Shown: positions 47,466 to 57,439, counted from the first letter of the stretch. The stretch is 64,000 nucleotides of DNA from Rhodococcus sp. HNM0569 (GCF_012726205.1 NZ_JAASAE010000002.1:186001-250000), one strand, 5' to 3'. Numbers and translations: made by a program. The notes: generated by a model not told the origin, from the sequence alone.

Positions 47466-48767
47466 TCACTCGGCGTTCTGCAGTCGCGCCTCGAAGCCGT
47501 GCTCGAGCTCGCGCCACGCCTCGGTCTCCTCGGTGAAGGGCGCGCTCGGTGCCATCCGGCCGCGGTCCGGTTCGAGCAGGTACGACACGTACCAGCCGAG
47601 GGGAGTGGACGACGCGAGCGCGATGTCGACGGTGTCGTCTCCCGCGAAATCGGCTGCATCGGTGAACAATTCGACCGCAAGGTCCAGCTGGTCGCGGTCC
47701 ACCGCGGCCGGCCCCTCGGCGAGATCGTCGGCCAGGCCCGGCAGCACGTACACATTGTCGTCGGTGACCTCGACGTCGAGCGAACCGTCGACCGCGGCCA
47801 CCTGGATCTCGTCGTACGTGCTCACCTTCGCGAGAGCGTGCTCGTGGTTGTCGGCGAGATACCGGGCGAGCCCACGCTCGGACGAGAACACGAAGATCGT
47901 GCCCGCGCGGCCGAGGAACACCGCGTCGTCGCCGAGATAACAGCGCAGCGTGTACCACGTGGCGCTCGTCGTGATGATCTTGATCGGGTCGACACCCACC
48001 GACGTCCAGAAGGTCTCGTCGGCCTCGTCGTACTCGGTGTCGTCCGTGTCGTCGGTGTCCTCCTCGTCGGAGAACTCGGTGTCGGCGTCGTCGGGCGAAT
48101 CGAGATCGAGCGGCTCGTATTCCTCGTCGTCGATCTCGGCGTCGTCGTCGGCATCGACGGTGTTCTGCGCCGCCGCCACCAGTTCGGCCTCCGCCACCTC
48201 GACGGCGGACGCGTCGACTGCCGGGGCGGTGACGATCTCGTCGACCGCGTCGAGGACGCCGTCCCAGCCCTTCGCGATGGCGGCGCCGATACGCAACCAC
48301 AGGTCCTCGCCGTCGCGGCCCTCGAAGATGTCCGGCCCCGAGCCCAGCGCACCCAGGTACAGGTTGGCATTGAAGAACTTGGTGACCGAGTCGAGCTCGC
48401 ACACCTCGCCGATCGTGCGGACCATCTCCAGGGTGTCGCCGAGTTCGGCGATCGTCTGGTCGTCCGGATCGCCGGCCGCGAGTTCGGGAACACCGACGAT
48501 GTCGTAACGGTGGTTGTCGTCGGGCTCGAACTCGACGGCCGACAGCGCGGACAGCTGCTTCCACGCGGGATGGTCGACGAGGTCGTTGTCGTCGTTCGTG
48601 CGGACGAACGCGGCGAGCTCGGCGACCGATTCGAAACCGTAGAGATCGTCGTCGTGTCCGAGGAACGCTTCCCACTCGTCGTCGCCTTCACGCCAGCGCG
48701 GCGCCCACAACGTTGTGAAGTCGCCGTCGGTGAGACCCAGTTCGATCGGGACGATGTCTCCAGCCAT
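47466..48767 (-). CDS. Conserved acidic protein of unknown function (Rv3311-like by position)
   Basis: Protein of 433 residues, ATG 48767. The N-terminal 170 residues and C-terminal 150 residues look globular. A central stretch (about 205-255) is almost only Asp, Glu and Ala (for example EYEPLDLDSPDDADTEFSDE). This agrees with the protein that lies between add and upp in mycobacteria and is sometimes called a primosomal protein; I see no helicase or primase motif. It is divergently coupled to nothing nearby. Function unknown. Confidence 0.85.
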   Translation of the reverse strand: MAGDIVPIELGLTDGDFTTLWAPRWREGDDEWEAFLGHDDDLYGFESVAELAAFVRTNDDNDLVDHPAWKQLSALSAVEFEPDDNHRYDIVGVPELAAGDPDDQTIAELGDTLEMVRTIGEVCELDSVTKFFNANLYLGALGSGPDIFEGRDGEDLWLRIGAAIAKGWDGVLDAVDEIVTAPAVDASAVEVAEAELVAAAQNTVDADDDAEIDDEEYEPLDLDSPDDADTEFSDEEDTDDTDDTEYDEADETFWTSVGVDPIKIITTSATWYTLRCYLGDDAVFLGRAGTIFVFSSERGLARYLADNHEHALAKVSTYDEIQVAAVDGSLDVEVTDDNVYVLPGLADDLAEGPAAVDRDQLDLAVELFTDAADFAGDDTVDIALASSTPLGWYVSYLLEPDRGRMAPSAPFTEETEAWRELEHGFEARLQNAE

Positions 48768-48851
48768 GGCGCGAGCCTATCCACCCGACGTGAATTCTTG
48801 TACCCGGACCGGTGAAGCGTGCCCTCAAGCGCCGGCGCCGGCGCGGCCGCG

Positions 48852-49169
48852 TCAGGCTCGGCGTTCGAAACCGTTCTCGAGGGCCGCCATGATCTTCGTG
48901 CGCCGCTCGGTGGCCTGGCGCGCGGCCTCGGCCGCCGTGGACACCACGAGGGCTTCGACCGCGCGGGCGTCGAGCCGGGTGATCGCGTCGTCCATCCACA
49001 GGCCGGTGAGTGCGCCGTTGCCGTCGACCTCCGCGGTGACCTCGCCGCCCTCGCTGTCGACGCGGACCCGGATGCCGTCGAGCCCGGCCAGAGTGTCCTC
49101 GAGCAGTGCAATCTGGTCGTGGGCGCGGTTCACGATGTCGTCGACCGTGCGGCCGTCCGGGGTGCTCAT
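48852..49169 (-). CDS. YbaB/EbfC-like small protein of the T7SS-type cassette
   Basis: Protein of 105 residues from ATG 49169, overlapping the previous stop (ATGA). Segments DIVNRAHDQIALLEDTLAGLDGIRV and VDGNGALTGLWMDDAITRLDAR follow the helix-strand-helix plan of the YbaB/EbfC family. Such genes are often found beside WXG100/Esp-type genes in Nocardia and Rhodococcus. DNA binding is known for EbfC, but for this type it may instead be a chaperone; that is inference. It is last of four coupled genes. Confidence 0.75.
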   Translation of the reverse strand: MSTPDGRTVDDIVNRAHDQIALLEDTLAGLDGIRVRVDSEGGEVTAEVDGNGALTGLWMDDAITRLDARAVEALVVSTAAEAARQATERRTKIMAALENGFERRA

Positions 49170-49510
49170 ACGGGCCTCATCCAACTCGTCGGTTCGGGCT
49201 CTTCCTCGTCCTGTGCGCGTTGAGCTTCGGCGACCTGTGCGCGCGTGGGCAAGCCCATCTGGTCGAGGATGTCGGTGCGCATGCCGTCGCGTTCGAGGGC
49301 CTCGCGGCGGCGCGCACCCGCTTCCATCGCGGACCGCTTGCACAGTTCGAGGATCTCGTCGGCGAGCCTGCGACCGCCGTACCGCAGCTCGCGCGGGTCG
49401 AGGCGCAGTTCGACCGGCAGACCCTGCTCGGTGGTGCGGACGGCGACGGTGCCGGACCGGTTGCTGATCGCGGTGGTGGCCGCAGGTCCTGGGGGCGGGG
49501 GAGGGAACAC
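49166..49510 (-). CDS. Second YbaB-like small protein of the cassette
   Basis: Protein of 114 residues from GTG 49510 (MFPPPPPG). After a Pro-rich lead, the segments GTVAVRTTEQGLPVELRLDPRELRYGG and RRLADEILELCKRSAMEAG again give a YbaB-like strand-strand-helix pattern, followed by an acidic tail (DEEEPEPTSW). It lies 18 bp after the NlpC/P60 gene and overlaps the next gene by 4 bp. Function unknown; a structural partner of its neighbour is likely. Confidence 0.72.
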   Translation of the reverse strand: MFPPPPPGPAATTAISNRSGTVAVRTTEQGLPVELRLDPRELRYGGRRLADEILELCKRSAMEAGARRREALERDGMRTDILDQMGLPTRAQVAEAQRAQDEEEPEPTSWMRPV

Positions 49511-49528
49511 GATGCGCTCCTGTGGTGA

Positions 49529-50665
49529 CTATTCGGTGGGACGGTAGAAGCCCTTGAAGGCCATACCGCTGTTGGAGGTTCGGATGGGGCCGGTTTGTAC
49601 GGGGTCGCCTGCCTCCACGAGCTGGCCGTTCCCGATGACCATCGCAACGTGACCGTCCCACACCGCGAGATCGCCGGGCATGAGCTCGCTCTGGTCGACC
49701 GGAACGCCCACGTTCTGTTCCTGCGCCAGGCGCGGCAGGCCGACGCCGGCTTCGCCGTAGGCCCACTGCGTGAGTCCGCTGCAGTCGAGGCCCTCGCCGG
49801 GCGACGTGCCGCCCCACACGTACGGGACACCCTGCTGAGAGAGCGCATTGCGCACCGCCTCGGCAGCCTCCTTGTTGGGCGCGACCGCGGTGCTGCCGTC
49901 GGGCAGCGTGAGCTCGACCCCCTCTCCGGTGCTCCGCGGATCGGTGGACGTGCCTGCCGCCGAACGCGACGGCCCGGACAGCGAGGAACGCGACGACGAG
50001 GCGCCGAAGAGTCCGGACATCGACGACGTGCCACTCGACCCGAGCGACGACGCGGCCTGTGTGAGCGGAGCGGCGACGTTCTGCAGAGCGGGCGCTGCGG
50101 ACGCGGCGGTGGTGGATGCCGCGGGCGCCGTCGTGGCGGGTGCGCTGTCGGTGGGTGCCTCGGGGCCTGCGTCGGCCGGGGCGAGCGCGGTCATCTTCGC
50201 GGTCTGCTCGCTCAGCTCGCCGCGTACGCGCGTGACGACCGCAGTGGCCCGCGAGAGATGGTCGAGTGCGGCGGCGACGAGCATTGCCTGTCCGGCAGGA
50301 GTGAACAGCACCGGACCGGCCGCGACCGCGAGGTCGACGAAGGACCGCAGGATCGCCTGCAGTTCGGCCGTTCCCGCCCGCACGATCTCGGACGCGTCGG
50401 CGAGGACGACGGCGATGTCGTTGCCGCGGTCGGACGCGTGCGCCGCGGCACGTTGCGCTTCCTCGGTCTTGACGAGGGCGCCGGTGCCCGCGTCGCCCTG
50501 CCATGCCCCGTAGACGCTGCTGACGCCGGTGCGCCCGGTGTCGTGCACCGCGTCGATCGCGGCCGACGACGCGGTGAGCGCGTCGGACGGTCCGCCGGTG
50601 GGCATGACGCCGCTGCCGAACGAGCCGAGCAGTTGCAGGATGGGGGCTGCGAGTGCGTCGATCAT
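49529..50665 (-). CDS. NlpC/P60 peptidoglycan hydrolase with WXG-like N-terminal domain
   Basis: Protein of 378 residues from ATG 50665, overlapping the previous stop (ATGA). The C-terminal NlpC/P60 domain (265-378) carries YVWGGTSPGEGLDCSGL with nucleophile Cys295, His339 in WDGHVAMV, and a possible third residue near Glu351. The N-terminal 160 residues are helical, with a W-Q-G turn (W55-Q56-G57) as in WXG100 proteins. A 90-residue Ala/Ser/Thr linker joins them. There is no Sec signal peptide. Export by a type VII system is therefore plausible, but no EccC-type ATPase is in the window. Confidence 0.9.
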   Translation of the reverse strand: MIDALAAPILQLLGSFGSGVMPTGGPSDALTASSAAIDAVHDTGRTGVSSVYGAWQGDAGTGALVKTEEAQRAAAHASDRGNDIAVVLADASEIVRAGTAELQAILRSFVDLAVAAGPVLFTPAGQAMLVAAALDHLSRATAVVTRVRGELSEQTAKMTALAPADAGPEAPTDSAPATTAPAASTTAASAAPALQNVAAPLTQAASSLGSSGTSSMSGLFGASSSRSSLSGPSRSAAGTSTDPRSTGEGVELTLPDGSTAVAPNKEAAEAVRNALSQQGVPYVWGGTSPGEGLDCSGLTQWAYGEAGVGLPRLAQEQNVGVPVDQSELMPGDLAVWDGHVAMVIGNGQLVEAGDPVQTGPIRTSNSGMAFKGFYRPTE

Positions 50666-50976
50666 GCGCGCACCTCGGTGCCCGCGAAGCCGGCGCCGGT
50701 TGCGGTGTCGGTGTCCGCGTAGCCCGCGGCGCTCGACGCCGCAGCGGCACTGATGCCCCCGTAGACGAGCGCGAGCTTCTCGATCGACGCGATGTGAGCG
50801 CCCTGCACGGTGGCGAAGGCGGCGAGGAAGTCGCCGCCGATGAGGCCGAACGCGGGCCCGAGCAGCTCGGCGCCCGCCGCGGCGGCGGTGGCCGCCGCCT
50901 GCATCTGCGCGGCCATCGCTGCGGTGGTGGCCGCGAAACCGGCCACGCTGTCGAGCTCGACGTGAAGCTGTTCCAT
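50662..50976 (-). CDS. EspC/WXG100-like putative T7SS substrate
   Basis: Protein of 104 residues, ATG 50976. It is an Ala-rich helical protein ([39 protein letters not shown]) similar in size and pattern to EspC/DUF2580 proteins that are carried by ESX systems. A central GLIGGDF turn replaces the WXG. It heads a four-gene coupled cassette that continues with an NlpC/P60 hydrolase and two YbaB-like proteins. Confidence 0.78.
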   Translation of the reverse strand: MEQLHVELDSVAGFAATTAAMAAQMQAAATAAAAGAELLGPAFGLIGGDFLAAFATVQGAHIASIEKLALVYGGISAAAASSAAGYADTDTATGAGFAGTEVRA

Positions 50977-51122
50977 GCCGATACCCCCCTGTTTTCAGAA
51001 TCCCGAGTGTTCCGATGCTCGCCCGTGCTCCGTCGAAACCCCCGCACGGACGAGTGTGTGCTGACACTCTATTCGACGTCACGGACGACGAGCCGGTTCC
51101 CTGCCCCTTATATCCTCGGGAC

Positions 51123-51746
51123 ATGATCACTCAGGTTGTCGACCATCCGCTCGCCGCGAGCCTCCTCACCACGATGCGGGACGAGCGCCACGACAACGCC
51201 ACATTCCGCGCCGCGCTGCGCAGCCTGACCCACCTGCTGGTGTACGAGGCGATGCGCGAGGCGCCGCTCACTCGTTTCGACGTCCGGACCCCGCTCGCGA
51301 CCACCGACGGCTACGAGCTCGCGAACCCGCCGCTGCTGGTGCCGGTGCTGCGTGCGGGCCTCGGCATGGTCGAGCAGGCGTCGTCGCTGATCCCGCAGTC
51401 GCGCGTCGGCTTCGTCGGCATCGCGCGCGACGAGCGCACTCATCAGCCGGTGCCGTATCTCGAGTCGCTGCCCGAGGATCTCTCGCAGCTGCCCGTGTAC
51501 GTGCTCGACCCGATGCTCGCCACCGGGGGCTCGATGGTGCACACGATCGACCTGCTGGTGGCGCGCGGTGCGCGCGACATCACGGCGGTGTGCGTGGTCG
51601 CCGCGCCGCAGGGCGTCGAGGCGCTCGCCTCGAGTGGGCATCCGGTGCGGCTCGTGGCGGCGTCGATCGACGACGGACTCGACGAGAACGCCTACATCGT
51701 GCCGGGTCTCGGCGACGCGGGCGATCGGCAGTTCGGCCCGCGCTGA
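51123..51746 (+). CDS. upp: Uracil phosphoribosyltransferase
   Basis: Protein of 207 residues from ATG 51123 ([16 protein letters not shown]). PRPP loop [11 protein letters not shown] and uracil-binding [15 protein letters not shown] are complete. It salvages uracil to UMP. It diverges from the T7SS-like cassette and converges with pmmB; a 40-bp repeat lies between. Confidence 0.97.
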   Translation: MITQVVDHPLAASLLTTMRDERHDNATFRAALRSLTHLLVYEAMREAPLTRFDVRTPLATTDGYELANPPLLVPVLRAGLGMVEQASSLIPQSRVGFVGIARDERTHQPVPYLESLPEDLSQLPVYVLDPMLATGGSMVHTIDLLVARGARDITAVCVVAAPQGVEALASSGHPVRLVAASIDDGLDENAYIVPGLGDAGDRQFGPR

Positions 51747-51767
51747 CCCGTGCGTGACAGCCGACCC

Positions 51768-51807
51768 GTGCGTGAAACAGGAGTGCCTGGACTCGCAAAG
51801 TGCTCAC
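51768..51807 (+). repeat. Dispersed 40-bp intergenic repeat, copy B
   Basis: It matches copy A at 29796-29835 in 31 of 40 positions, in the same orientation, between convergent upp and pmmB. Its last bases overlap the pmmB stop. A short GACCCGTGCGTGA direct repeat (near 51746 and 51763) precedes and overlaps it. Confidence 0.7.
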
Positions 51808-53411
51808 AGGAGGGCGGCGCAGTCGGCGCGCACGCGCCCGAGACGCTCGTGGGCGGAGGCCCGTACCCGCGCGAGCGCCTCGATGCCGGGCACGGGTTCG
51901 GTCACCTCGAGATAGCACTTGAGCTTCGGTTCGGTGCCCGACGGCCGCACCACCACACGCACGCCGCCCGCACGGTCGCGGCCCGCGAGGATCACCGCAT
52001 CGGTCCGTAGCGCGCCGCGCACCTGCTGCAGGTCGGTCACCTCGACCGGCACGCCTGCGAGCTCGCGCGGCGGGTCGGCGCGCAACGACGCCATCGTGTC
52101 GGCGATCTCCCCGAGCCGGTCGACCCGGTGGGACAGCTGCCCGCCCACGTGCACGCCGTGCTCGACGGCGAAGTCGTCGAGCCGATCCGGCAGAGTGCGG
52201 CCCTCGGCCGCGAGCGCCGCGACGAGATCCGCTGCGACGACGGCAGCCGACATGCCGTCCTTGTCGCGCACCGCGTCCGGGTCGGCGCAGATGCCGAGTG
52301 CCTCCTCGTAGGCGTAGACGAGGCCGTCGCCCGCGCGGGTGAGCCATTTGAAGCCCGTCAACGTGCGGGCGTAGCGGGCGCCGTGGGCCGCGGCGATCTC
52401 GCCGAGCAGAGTCGACGAGACGATCGTCGTGGCGACCAGCGGGTCTGCGGCGGCGTACGCGAGCACATGGTCGGCGAGCAGCACACCCGCCTCGTCTCCC
52501 GTGAGCATGCGCCACCCCTCGCGGTCGCGCACACCGAGCGCGCACCGGTCCGCGTCGGGATCGAGAGCCACCGCGAGATCGGCGTCGACCTCGGCGGCGA
52601 GCGCGAGCAGCGCGTCGGTCGTCCCCGCTTCCTCGGGATTGGGGAACGGCGCCGTCGGGAAGTCGGGGTCCGGTGCGTACTGCGCTTCGACGACGTGCAC
52701 GTCGTCGAAGCCCGCGCGGTGCAGCGCGGCGAGCGCGGTCTCCCCGCCGACACCGTGCAGCGGGGTGAGCGCGATCCGCACGTCGCGCCTGCGCTGCCTG
52801 GGCAGGCGCGCGACGCGGTCGAGGTACTGCTCGACCAGCTCGTCGCCCGTGGCCTCGACGGCGGTGCGCGGCACCGCGGCGGCGGGCCCGACGCGCGCGA
52901 TCGCTGCCTCGATCTCGGTGTCGGCGGGCGCGACGACCTGCGCCCCGCCCGACAGGTACACCTTGTACCCGTTGTCGCCCGCAGGATTGTGCGACGCGGT
53001 GATCTGGACACCCGCGACGGCGCGCAGCCTGCGCACCGTAAACGCGACGAGCGGGGTCGGCAGCGGCCGGGGCAACAGCACGACCACGAATCCCGCAGCG
53101 CTGAGCACCTCGGCGGCCGCGCGCGCGAACGCCTCGGATCCGTGCCGCGCGTCGCGGCCCACGACGACGGTGCCGCCGCCCAGACAGCGATCGGCCAGCC
53201 AGGCGGCGAGCCCGGCCGTCGCGCGGGTGACGACGGCGACATTCATGCCGTTGGGCCCGGCGCGGACGGGTCCGCGCAGCCCGGCCGTGCCGAACGTGAG
53301 GTGCCCGGCGAACCGTTCGGCGAGTGCGTCGCCCGTCAGCGCGCGCAGTTCGGCGCGGGTGCCGGGATCGGGGTCGCCGTCGATCCACGCCGCGACGTCG
53401 GCGGCGTTCAC
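51804..53411 (-). CDS. pmmB: Phosphomannomutase/phosphoglucomutase family enzyme
   Basis: Protein of 535 residues from GTG 53411, overlapping the deoD stop (GTGA). Active-site phosphoserine loop [16 protein letters not shown], metal loop [12 protein letters not shown], sugar loop and C-terminal phosphate loop [12 protein letters not shown] are all present. In the nucleoside context it probably moves phosphate on pentose or hexose phosphates (for example deoxyribose-1-phosphate to -5-phosphate). That is inference; by sequence it is the pmmB group. Confidence 0.95.
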   Translation of the reverse strand: MNAADVAAWIDGDPDPGTRAELRALTGDALAERFAGHLTFGTAGLRGPVRAGPNGMNVAVVTRATAGLAAWLADRCLGGGTVVVGRDARHGSEAFARAAAEVLSAAGFVVVLLPRPLPTPLVAFTVRRLRAVAGVQITASHNPAGDNGYKVYLSGGAQVVAPADTEIEAAIARVGPAAAVPRTAVEATGDELVEQYLDRVARLPRQRRRDVRIALTPLHGVGGETALAALHRAGFDDVHVVEAQYAPDPDFPTAPFPNPEEAGTTDALLALAAEVDADLAVALDPDADRCALGVRDREGWRMLTGDEAGVLLADHVLAYAAADPLVATTIVSSTLLGEIAAAHGARYARTLTGFKWLTRAGDGLVYAYEEALGICADPDAVRDKDGMSAAVVAADLVAALAAEGRTLPDRLDDFAVEHGVHVGGQLSHRVDRLGEIADTMASLRADPPRELAGVPVEVTDLQQVRGALRTDAVILAGRDRAGGVRVVVRPSGTEPKLKCYLEVTEPVPGIEALARVRASAHERLGRVRADCAALL

Positions 53412-54256
53412 AGGGCAGCGACGACGTCGCGCAGCAGCGTGCCCATGCGCGTGGCGGAGGCACGTCCGGCGGCGAGCACCTCGCGGTGGTCGAGGTGCTC
53501 GCCGGTGATGCCCGCCGCGAGATTCGTCACCAGCGAGACGGCCAGGACGTCGGCGCCGAGTGCTCGCGCCGCGATCGTCTCGTGCACCGTCGACATGCCG
53601 ACGAGGTCGGCGCCGAGTGTGCGGAGCATCCGGATCTCCGCGGGCGTCTCGTAGTGCGGCCCCGGCAGTCCCGCGTACACGCCCTCGGTGAGCGTCGGAT
53701 CGATGCGCTGGGCGTGCGCACGCAGCATCGGGCTGTACGCGTCGACGAGATCGACGAACTCGGCGCCCGTGAGCGGCGAGCGCGCCGTGAGGTTGAGGTG
53801 ATCGGAGACGAGGACGGGCTGCCCGACGACGAGATCGGGCGCGATACCGCCCGCCGCATTGGTGAGGATCACGGTCTGCGCGCCCGCCGCGGTCGCCGAC
53901 CGCACAGGGTGCACGACGCGTGCGAGAGCATGTCCCTCGTACGCGTGGGTGCGGCCGAGCAGCAGCAGCACGTCGTGGTCGCCGACGTGCACCGAGCGGA
54001 TCGTGCCCGCGTGGCCGCGTGCCGTGGGTGGCGCGAAGCCCGGAAGCCCTGCCATGGGCACCGTCGCGTCGGGCTCGCCGAAGGCGTCCGCGGCGTCCTG
54101 CCAGCCGGACCCGAGGACGACGGCGACCGTGTGCCGCGGCTTGCCGGTCGCCGCCGAGATCACGCGGGCCGCCTCCGCCGCGGCGCGAGCAGGCTCGGAC
54201 CCGCTCTCGGACGAGTCGTGTCGATCGGGCAGGGGAGCGGAAAGCGGGCTGTTCAT
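53408..54256 (-). CDS. deoD: Purine-nucleoside phosphorylase
   Basis: Protein of 282 residues from ATG 54256. The trimeric (mammalian-like) PNP type: [36 protein letters not shown], and [15 protein letters not shown]. It splits purine nucleosides with phosphate. It is coupled to pmmB by a 4-bp overlap, which links base salvage to sugar phosphate use. It is divergent from the enoyl-CoA hydratase gene. Confidence 0.96.
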   Translation of the reverse strand: MNSPLSAPLPDRHDSSESGSEPARAAAEAARVISAATGKPRHTVAVVLGSGWQDAADAFGEPDATVPMAGLPGFAPPTARGHAGTIRSVHVGDHDVLLLLGRTHAYEGHALARVVHPVRSATAAGAQTVILTNAAGGIAPDLVVGQPVLVSDHLNLTARSPLTGAEFVDLVDAYSPMLRAHAQRIDPTLTEGVYAGLPGPHYETPAEIRMLRTLGADLVGMSTVHETIAARALGADVLAVSLVTNLAAGITGEHLDHREVLAAGRASATRMGTLLRDVVAAL

Positions 54257-54276
54257 GGGGCGATAGTCTTCCACCC

Positions 54277-54975
54277 ATGCCGTATCTGCACCGTGAAGGT
54301 GACGTCTTCGTCCTGTACCTCGGCAACGAAGGCGAGACCGACAACGAGAACCGCTTCCATCCGGACTGGATCGACCGTGTCCAGGCGCTGCTCGACGAGG
54401 TCGAGTCGTCCGAGGGGCCGGCGGCACTCGTGACGGCGGCGACCGGCAAGTTCTACACCAACGGTCTCGACACGGACTGGATCTTCGGCCATGTGGCCGA
54501 GCTGCCCGGCTATCTCGACCGCGTGCACGCGATCTACACGCGACTGCTCACCTTCCCGATGCCGACGGTCGCGGCCGTACAGGGGCATGCTTTCGGCGCG
54601 GGCGCGATGCTCACGCTGGCCCACGACTTCCGGGTCATGCGCGGCGACCGCGGCTTCTGGTCGCTTCCCGAGGTCAAGCTGAACATGCCGTTCACCGTGG
54701 GGATGGCCGCGCTGGTCAACGGCCGGTTGCCCAAGCAGACCGCGCTCGAGGCGATGGTGTCGGCGCGCCGTTACGGTGGTGCCGACGCGCTGGCGGCGGG
54801 CATCGTGGACGCGACAGTCGACGAATCGGCCGTACTGAGCGACGCGATCGCACGAGCGGGCGCGCTCGCGGGTACCCGCGGGCCCAATCTGTCGGGCATC
54901 AAGCGGAGTATTCATCCCGAGGTGCTGGCGGCGCTGGCCGTCGAGACCGGGCCCGACAACTTCTCGTTCGGCTGA
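54277..54975 (+). CDS. Enoyl-CoA hydratase/isomerase family protein
   Basis: Protein of 232 residues from ATG 54277 ([10 protein letters not shown]). Crotonase fold: [17 protein letters not shown], and oxyanion helix [19 protein letters not shown]. The Glu pair of true hydratases is not clear, and the [13 protein letters not shown] segment is more like Delta3-Delta2-enoyl-CoA isomerases. It is short but complete. It diverges from deoD and precedes the amidohydrolases. Confidence 0.88.
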   Translation: MPYLHREGDVFVLYLGNEGETDNENRFHPDWIDRVQALLDEVESSEGPAALVTAATGKFYTNGLDTDWIFGHVAELPGYLDRVHAIYTRLLTFPMPTVAAVQGHAFGAGAMLTLAHDFRVMRGDRGFWSLPEVKLNMPFTVGMAALVNGRLPKQTALEAMVSARRYGGADALAAGIVDATVDESAVLSDAIARAGALAGTRGPNLSGIKRSIHPEVLAALAVETGPDNFSFG

Positions 54976-55012
54976 CCCGACCGGCACCCCGGCCGGGTGC
55001 GACACTGGTCGA

Positions 55013-56203
55013 GTGAACCTCGACATCGCCGCTGCCGTCGGAGCCGTCGCCACCGACCTCACGGGCCTGTCGCACTCGCTGCACGCCGAGCCGGAACTCG
55101 CGTTCGAGGAAACGCGGAGCGCCGCGAAGATCACGTCGCTGCTGCGTGAGCACGGTTTCGACGTCACGACCGGCATCGCCGGGCTGCCCACGGCGTTCGA
55201 CGCCCGCTTCGGCGACGGCGATCTCGAGCTCGCATTCTTCGCCGAGTACGACGCGCTGCCCGGCATCGGGCACGCGTGCGGGCACAACATCATCGCGGCG
55301 GCCGCGGTCGGTGCGGGCATCGCCCTCGCGGCAGCGGCACCCGACGCGGGGATCACGGTGCGGGTCGTGGGCACGCCCGCGGAGGAGACCGGTGGCGGCA
55401 AGGTCCTGATGCTCGACCGCGGGGTGTTCGACACCCTCGGCGCCGCGTTCATGGTGCACCCGGGGCCGGAGGACATCGCGGGCGCGACGTCGCTCGCCCT
55501 CGCCGACGTCGCGGTCACCTTCGCGGGCCGCGAGTCGCACGCGTCGGCCGCACCCGAGTACGGCCGCAATGCCGCCGACGCGGCGACCGTCGCGCAGGTC
55601 GCGGTCGGTCTGCTGCGTCAGCATCTCACCGGCGATCAGCAGATCCACGGCATCGTGAGCGACGGGGGAGCGGTGCCGAACATCGTGCCGGCGCACACCG
55701 AGATGCTGTACTACCTGCGCGCACGGTCGGAGGCGTCGCTGCGCGATCTCGAGGACAAGGCGCAGGCGTGCTTCGCGGCGGGCGCGCTCGCGACGGGCTG
55801 CACGCACGCGGTGCGCACGGTCTCGCCCAGCTACACCGAGCTCACGCCCGATCCGTGGCTCGTCGCGGCGTACCGTGAGGAGATCGTGCGGTGCGGGCGT
55901 GCGCCGATCCCGATCGAGTGGGAGGCCCGGCGGCCGTTCGGCAGCACCGACATGGGCAATGTCACCCACGTGCTGCCCGGCATCCATCCGATCGTCGGTA
56001 TCGAGTCGCAGGGTGCCGTGACGCACCAGCCCGAGTTCGCCGCCGCGTGCATCACGCCGTCGGCCGATCGCGCGATCCACGACGGCGCGGTCGCGATGGC
56101 GCGCACCGCGTTACGGGCCGCGTGCGACGACGGTGAACGCACTCGGTTGCGCGAGGGCGTCGAACGCCGCGCCGCGCGCAGCGAAGGGAGGCAGTACCGG
56201 TGA
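55013..56203 (+). CDS. amiB1: M20-family amidohydrolase (AmiB1-like)
   Basis: Protein of 396 residues, GTG 55013. M20 peptidase metal motifs: HSLHAEPELAFEE, GHACGHNIIAAA, TPAEETGGGK and a dimerisation domain with FAGRESHAS. ACGHN has the bridging Cys/His typical of AbgB/amidohydrolase types. It likely splits an acyl or aminobenzoyl amide. It overlaps the next M20 gene by 4 bp, and the pair matches amiB1-amiA1 of M. tuberculosis in order. Confidence 0.92.
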   Translation: MNLDIAAAVGAVATDLTGLSHSLHAEPELAFEETRSAAKITSLLREHGFDVTTGIAGLPTAFDARFGDGDLELAFFAEYDALPGIGHACGHNIIAAAAVGAGIALAAAAPDAGITVRVVGTPAEETGGGKVLMLDRGVFDTLGAAFMVHPGPEDIAGATSLALADVAVTFAGRESHASAAPEYGRNAADAATVAQVAVGLLRQHLTGDQQIHGIVSDGGAVPNIVPAHTEMLYYLRARSEASLRDLEDKAQACFAAGALATGCTHAVRTVSPSYTELTPDPWLVAAYREEIVRCGRAPIPIEWEARRPFGSTDMGNVTHVLPGIHPIVGIESQGAVTHQPEFAAACITPSADRAIHDGAVAMARTALRAACDDGERTRLREGVERRAARSEGRQYR

Positions 56204-57420
56204 TCTCGGCCGTCGACAAGCAAGCCCGCGTCGACAAGTGGGTGGAGGCACACACCGACGAGCTGTCGCGGTGGCGCAGGCACCTGCACGCCAACCCCGA
56301 ACTGGCATTCCGGGAGTACGCGACCACCGAGTTCGTGGCGAGCACGCTCACCGACGCGGGGCTCGAACCCGTCGTGCTGCCCACGGGCACCGGATTGACG
56401 TGCGACCTCGGCCCCACCGGTGGGCCGCGCTTGGCGCTGCGCGCGGACATCGACGCGCTGCCGCTGCAGGAGCTCACCGGCGCGTCCTACGCCTCCACCG
56501 TCGCGGGCGTGTCGCACTCGTGCGGGCACGACGCGCACACCACCGTGCTGCTGGGCACCGCGCTCGCACTGGCGGAGCTGCCCGAGTTGCCGGTCGGCGT
56601 GCGGCTGATCTTCCAGCCCGCCGAGGAGGTCATGCCGGGCGGCGCGCGCCGCGTCGTCGAGGCGGGCCGCCTGGAGGGCGTGTCGAGAATCTTTGCGATG
56701 CACTGTGATCCGCGTATCGAGGTGGGCAAGGTCGGCGTGCGGCTCGGTGCCATCACGTCGGCGGCCGACACCGTGCAACTCGTGCTCGACTCGCCGGGAG
56801 GACACACCTCGCGTCCGCACCTGACCACCGACCTCGTCTATGCGATGGGCACGGTCATCACTGGTCTGCCCGGCATGCTCAGCCGCCGCATCGACCCGCG
56901 CACCGGCACCGTGATGGTGTGGGGAGCGGTCAGCGCGGGGCAGGCCGCGAATGCGATCCCGCAGACCGGCATGATGACCGGCACCGTGCGCACCGGCGAC
57001 CACGAGACGTGGGGCCTGCTCGAGCCGCTCGTGCGCGAGATCGTCGACGGGCTGCTCGCCCCCACCGGCGTGAGCTACACCCTCGAATATCGCCGCGGTG
57101 TGCCACCGGTGGTCAACGACGACGTGTCGACGCGCATGTTCGAGGACGCGGCGCGCGCGCTGGGACCGGGCGCGCTGTCGGACACACCGCAGTCGGGCGG
57201 CGGCGAGGACTTCTCGTGGTACCTCGAAGAAGTGCCCGGCGCGATGGCACGGCTGGGCGTGTGGACGGGCCGCGGCCCACAGCTCGACATCCACCAGCCC
57301 ACATTCGACCTCGACGAACGCGCCCTCGCGGTGGGCGTGCGGGTGTTCTGCAATCTGGTGCTCGACGAGCGAGCCCTCGCGGACGGTGGCCTCACCGACG
57401 GCGGAGTCGGCCGCGGGTGA
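56200..57420 (+). CDS. amiA1: M20-family amidohydrolase (AmiA1-like)
   Basis: Protein of 406 residues, GTG 56200 with GGGAGG upstream and a GTGA overlap with the gene before. It has WRRHLHANPELAFREY, SHSCGHDAHTTVLLG, QPAEEVMPGG and SGGGEDFSWYLEEVPG, all hippurate-hydrolase/N-acyl-amino-acid amidohydrolase signatures. It is paralogous to its neighbour but nearer the hippuricase branch. The conserved block ends here; mobile and accessory DNA follows. Confidence 0.93.
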   Translation: MISAVDKQARVDKWVEAHTDELSRWRRHLHANPELAFREYATTEFVASTLTDAGLEPVVLPTGTGLTCDLGPTGGPRLALRADIDALPLQELTGASYASTVAGVSHSCGHDAHTTVLLGTALALAELPELPVGVRLIFQPAEEVMPGGARRVVEAGRLEGVSRIFAMHCDPRIEVGKVGVRLGAITSAADTVQLVLDSPGGHTSRPHLTTDLVYAMGTVITGLPGMLSRRIDPRTGTVMVWGAVSAGQAANAIPQTGMMTGTVRTGDHETWGLLEPLVREIVDGLLAPTGVSYTLEYRRGVPPVVNDDVSTRMFEDAARALGPGALSDTPQSGGGEDFSWYLEEVPGAMARLGVWTGRGPQLDIHQPTFDLDERALAVGVRVFCNLVLDERALADGGLTDGGVGRG

Positions 57421-57439
57421 CCGGACAAGGTAGCGCGCA

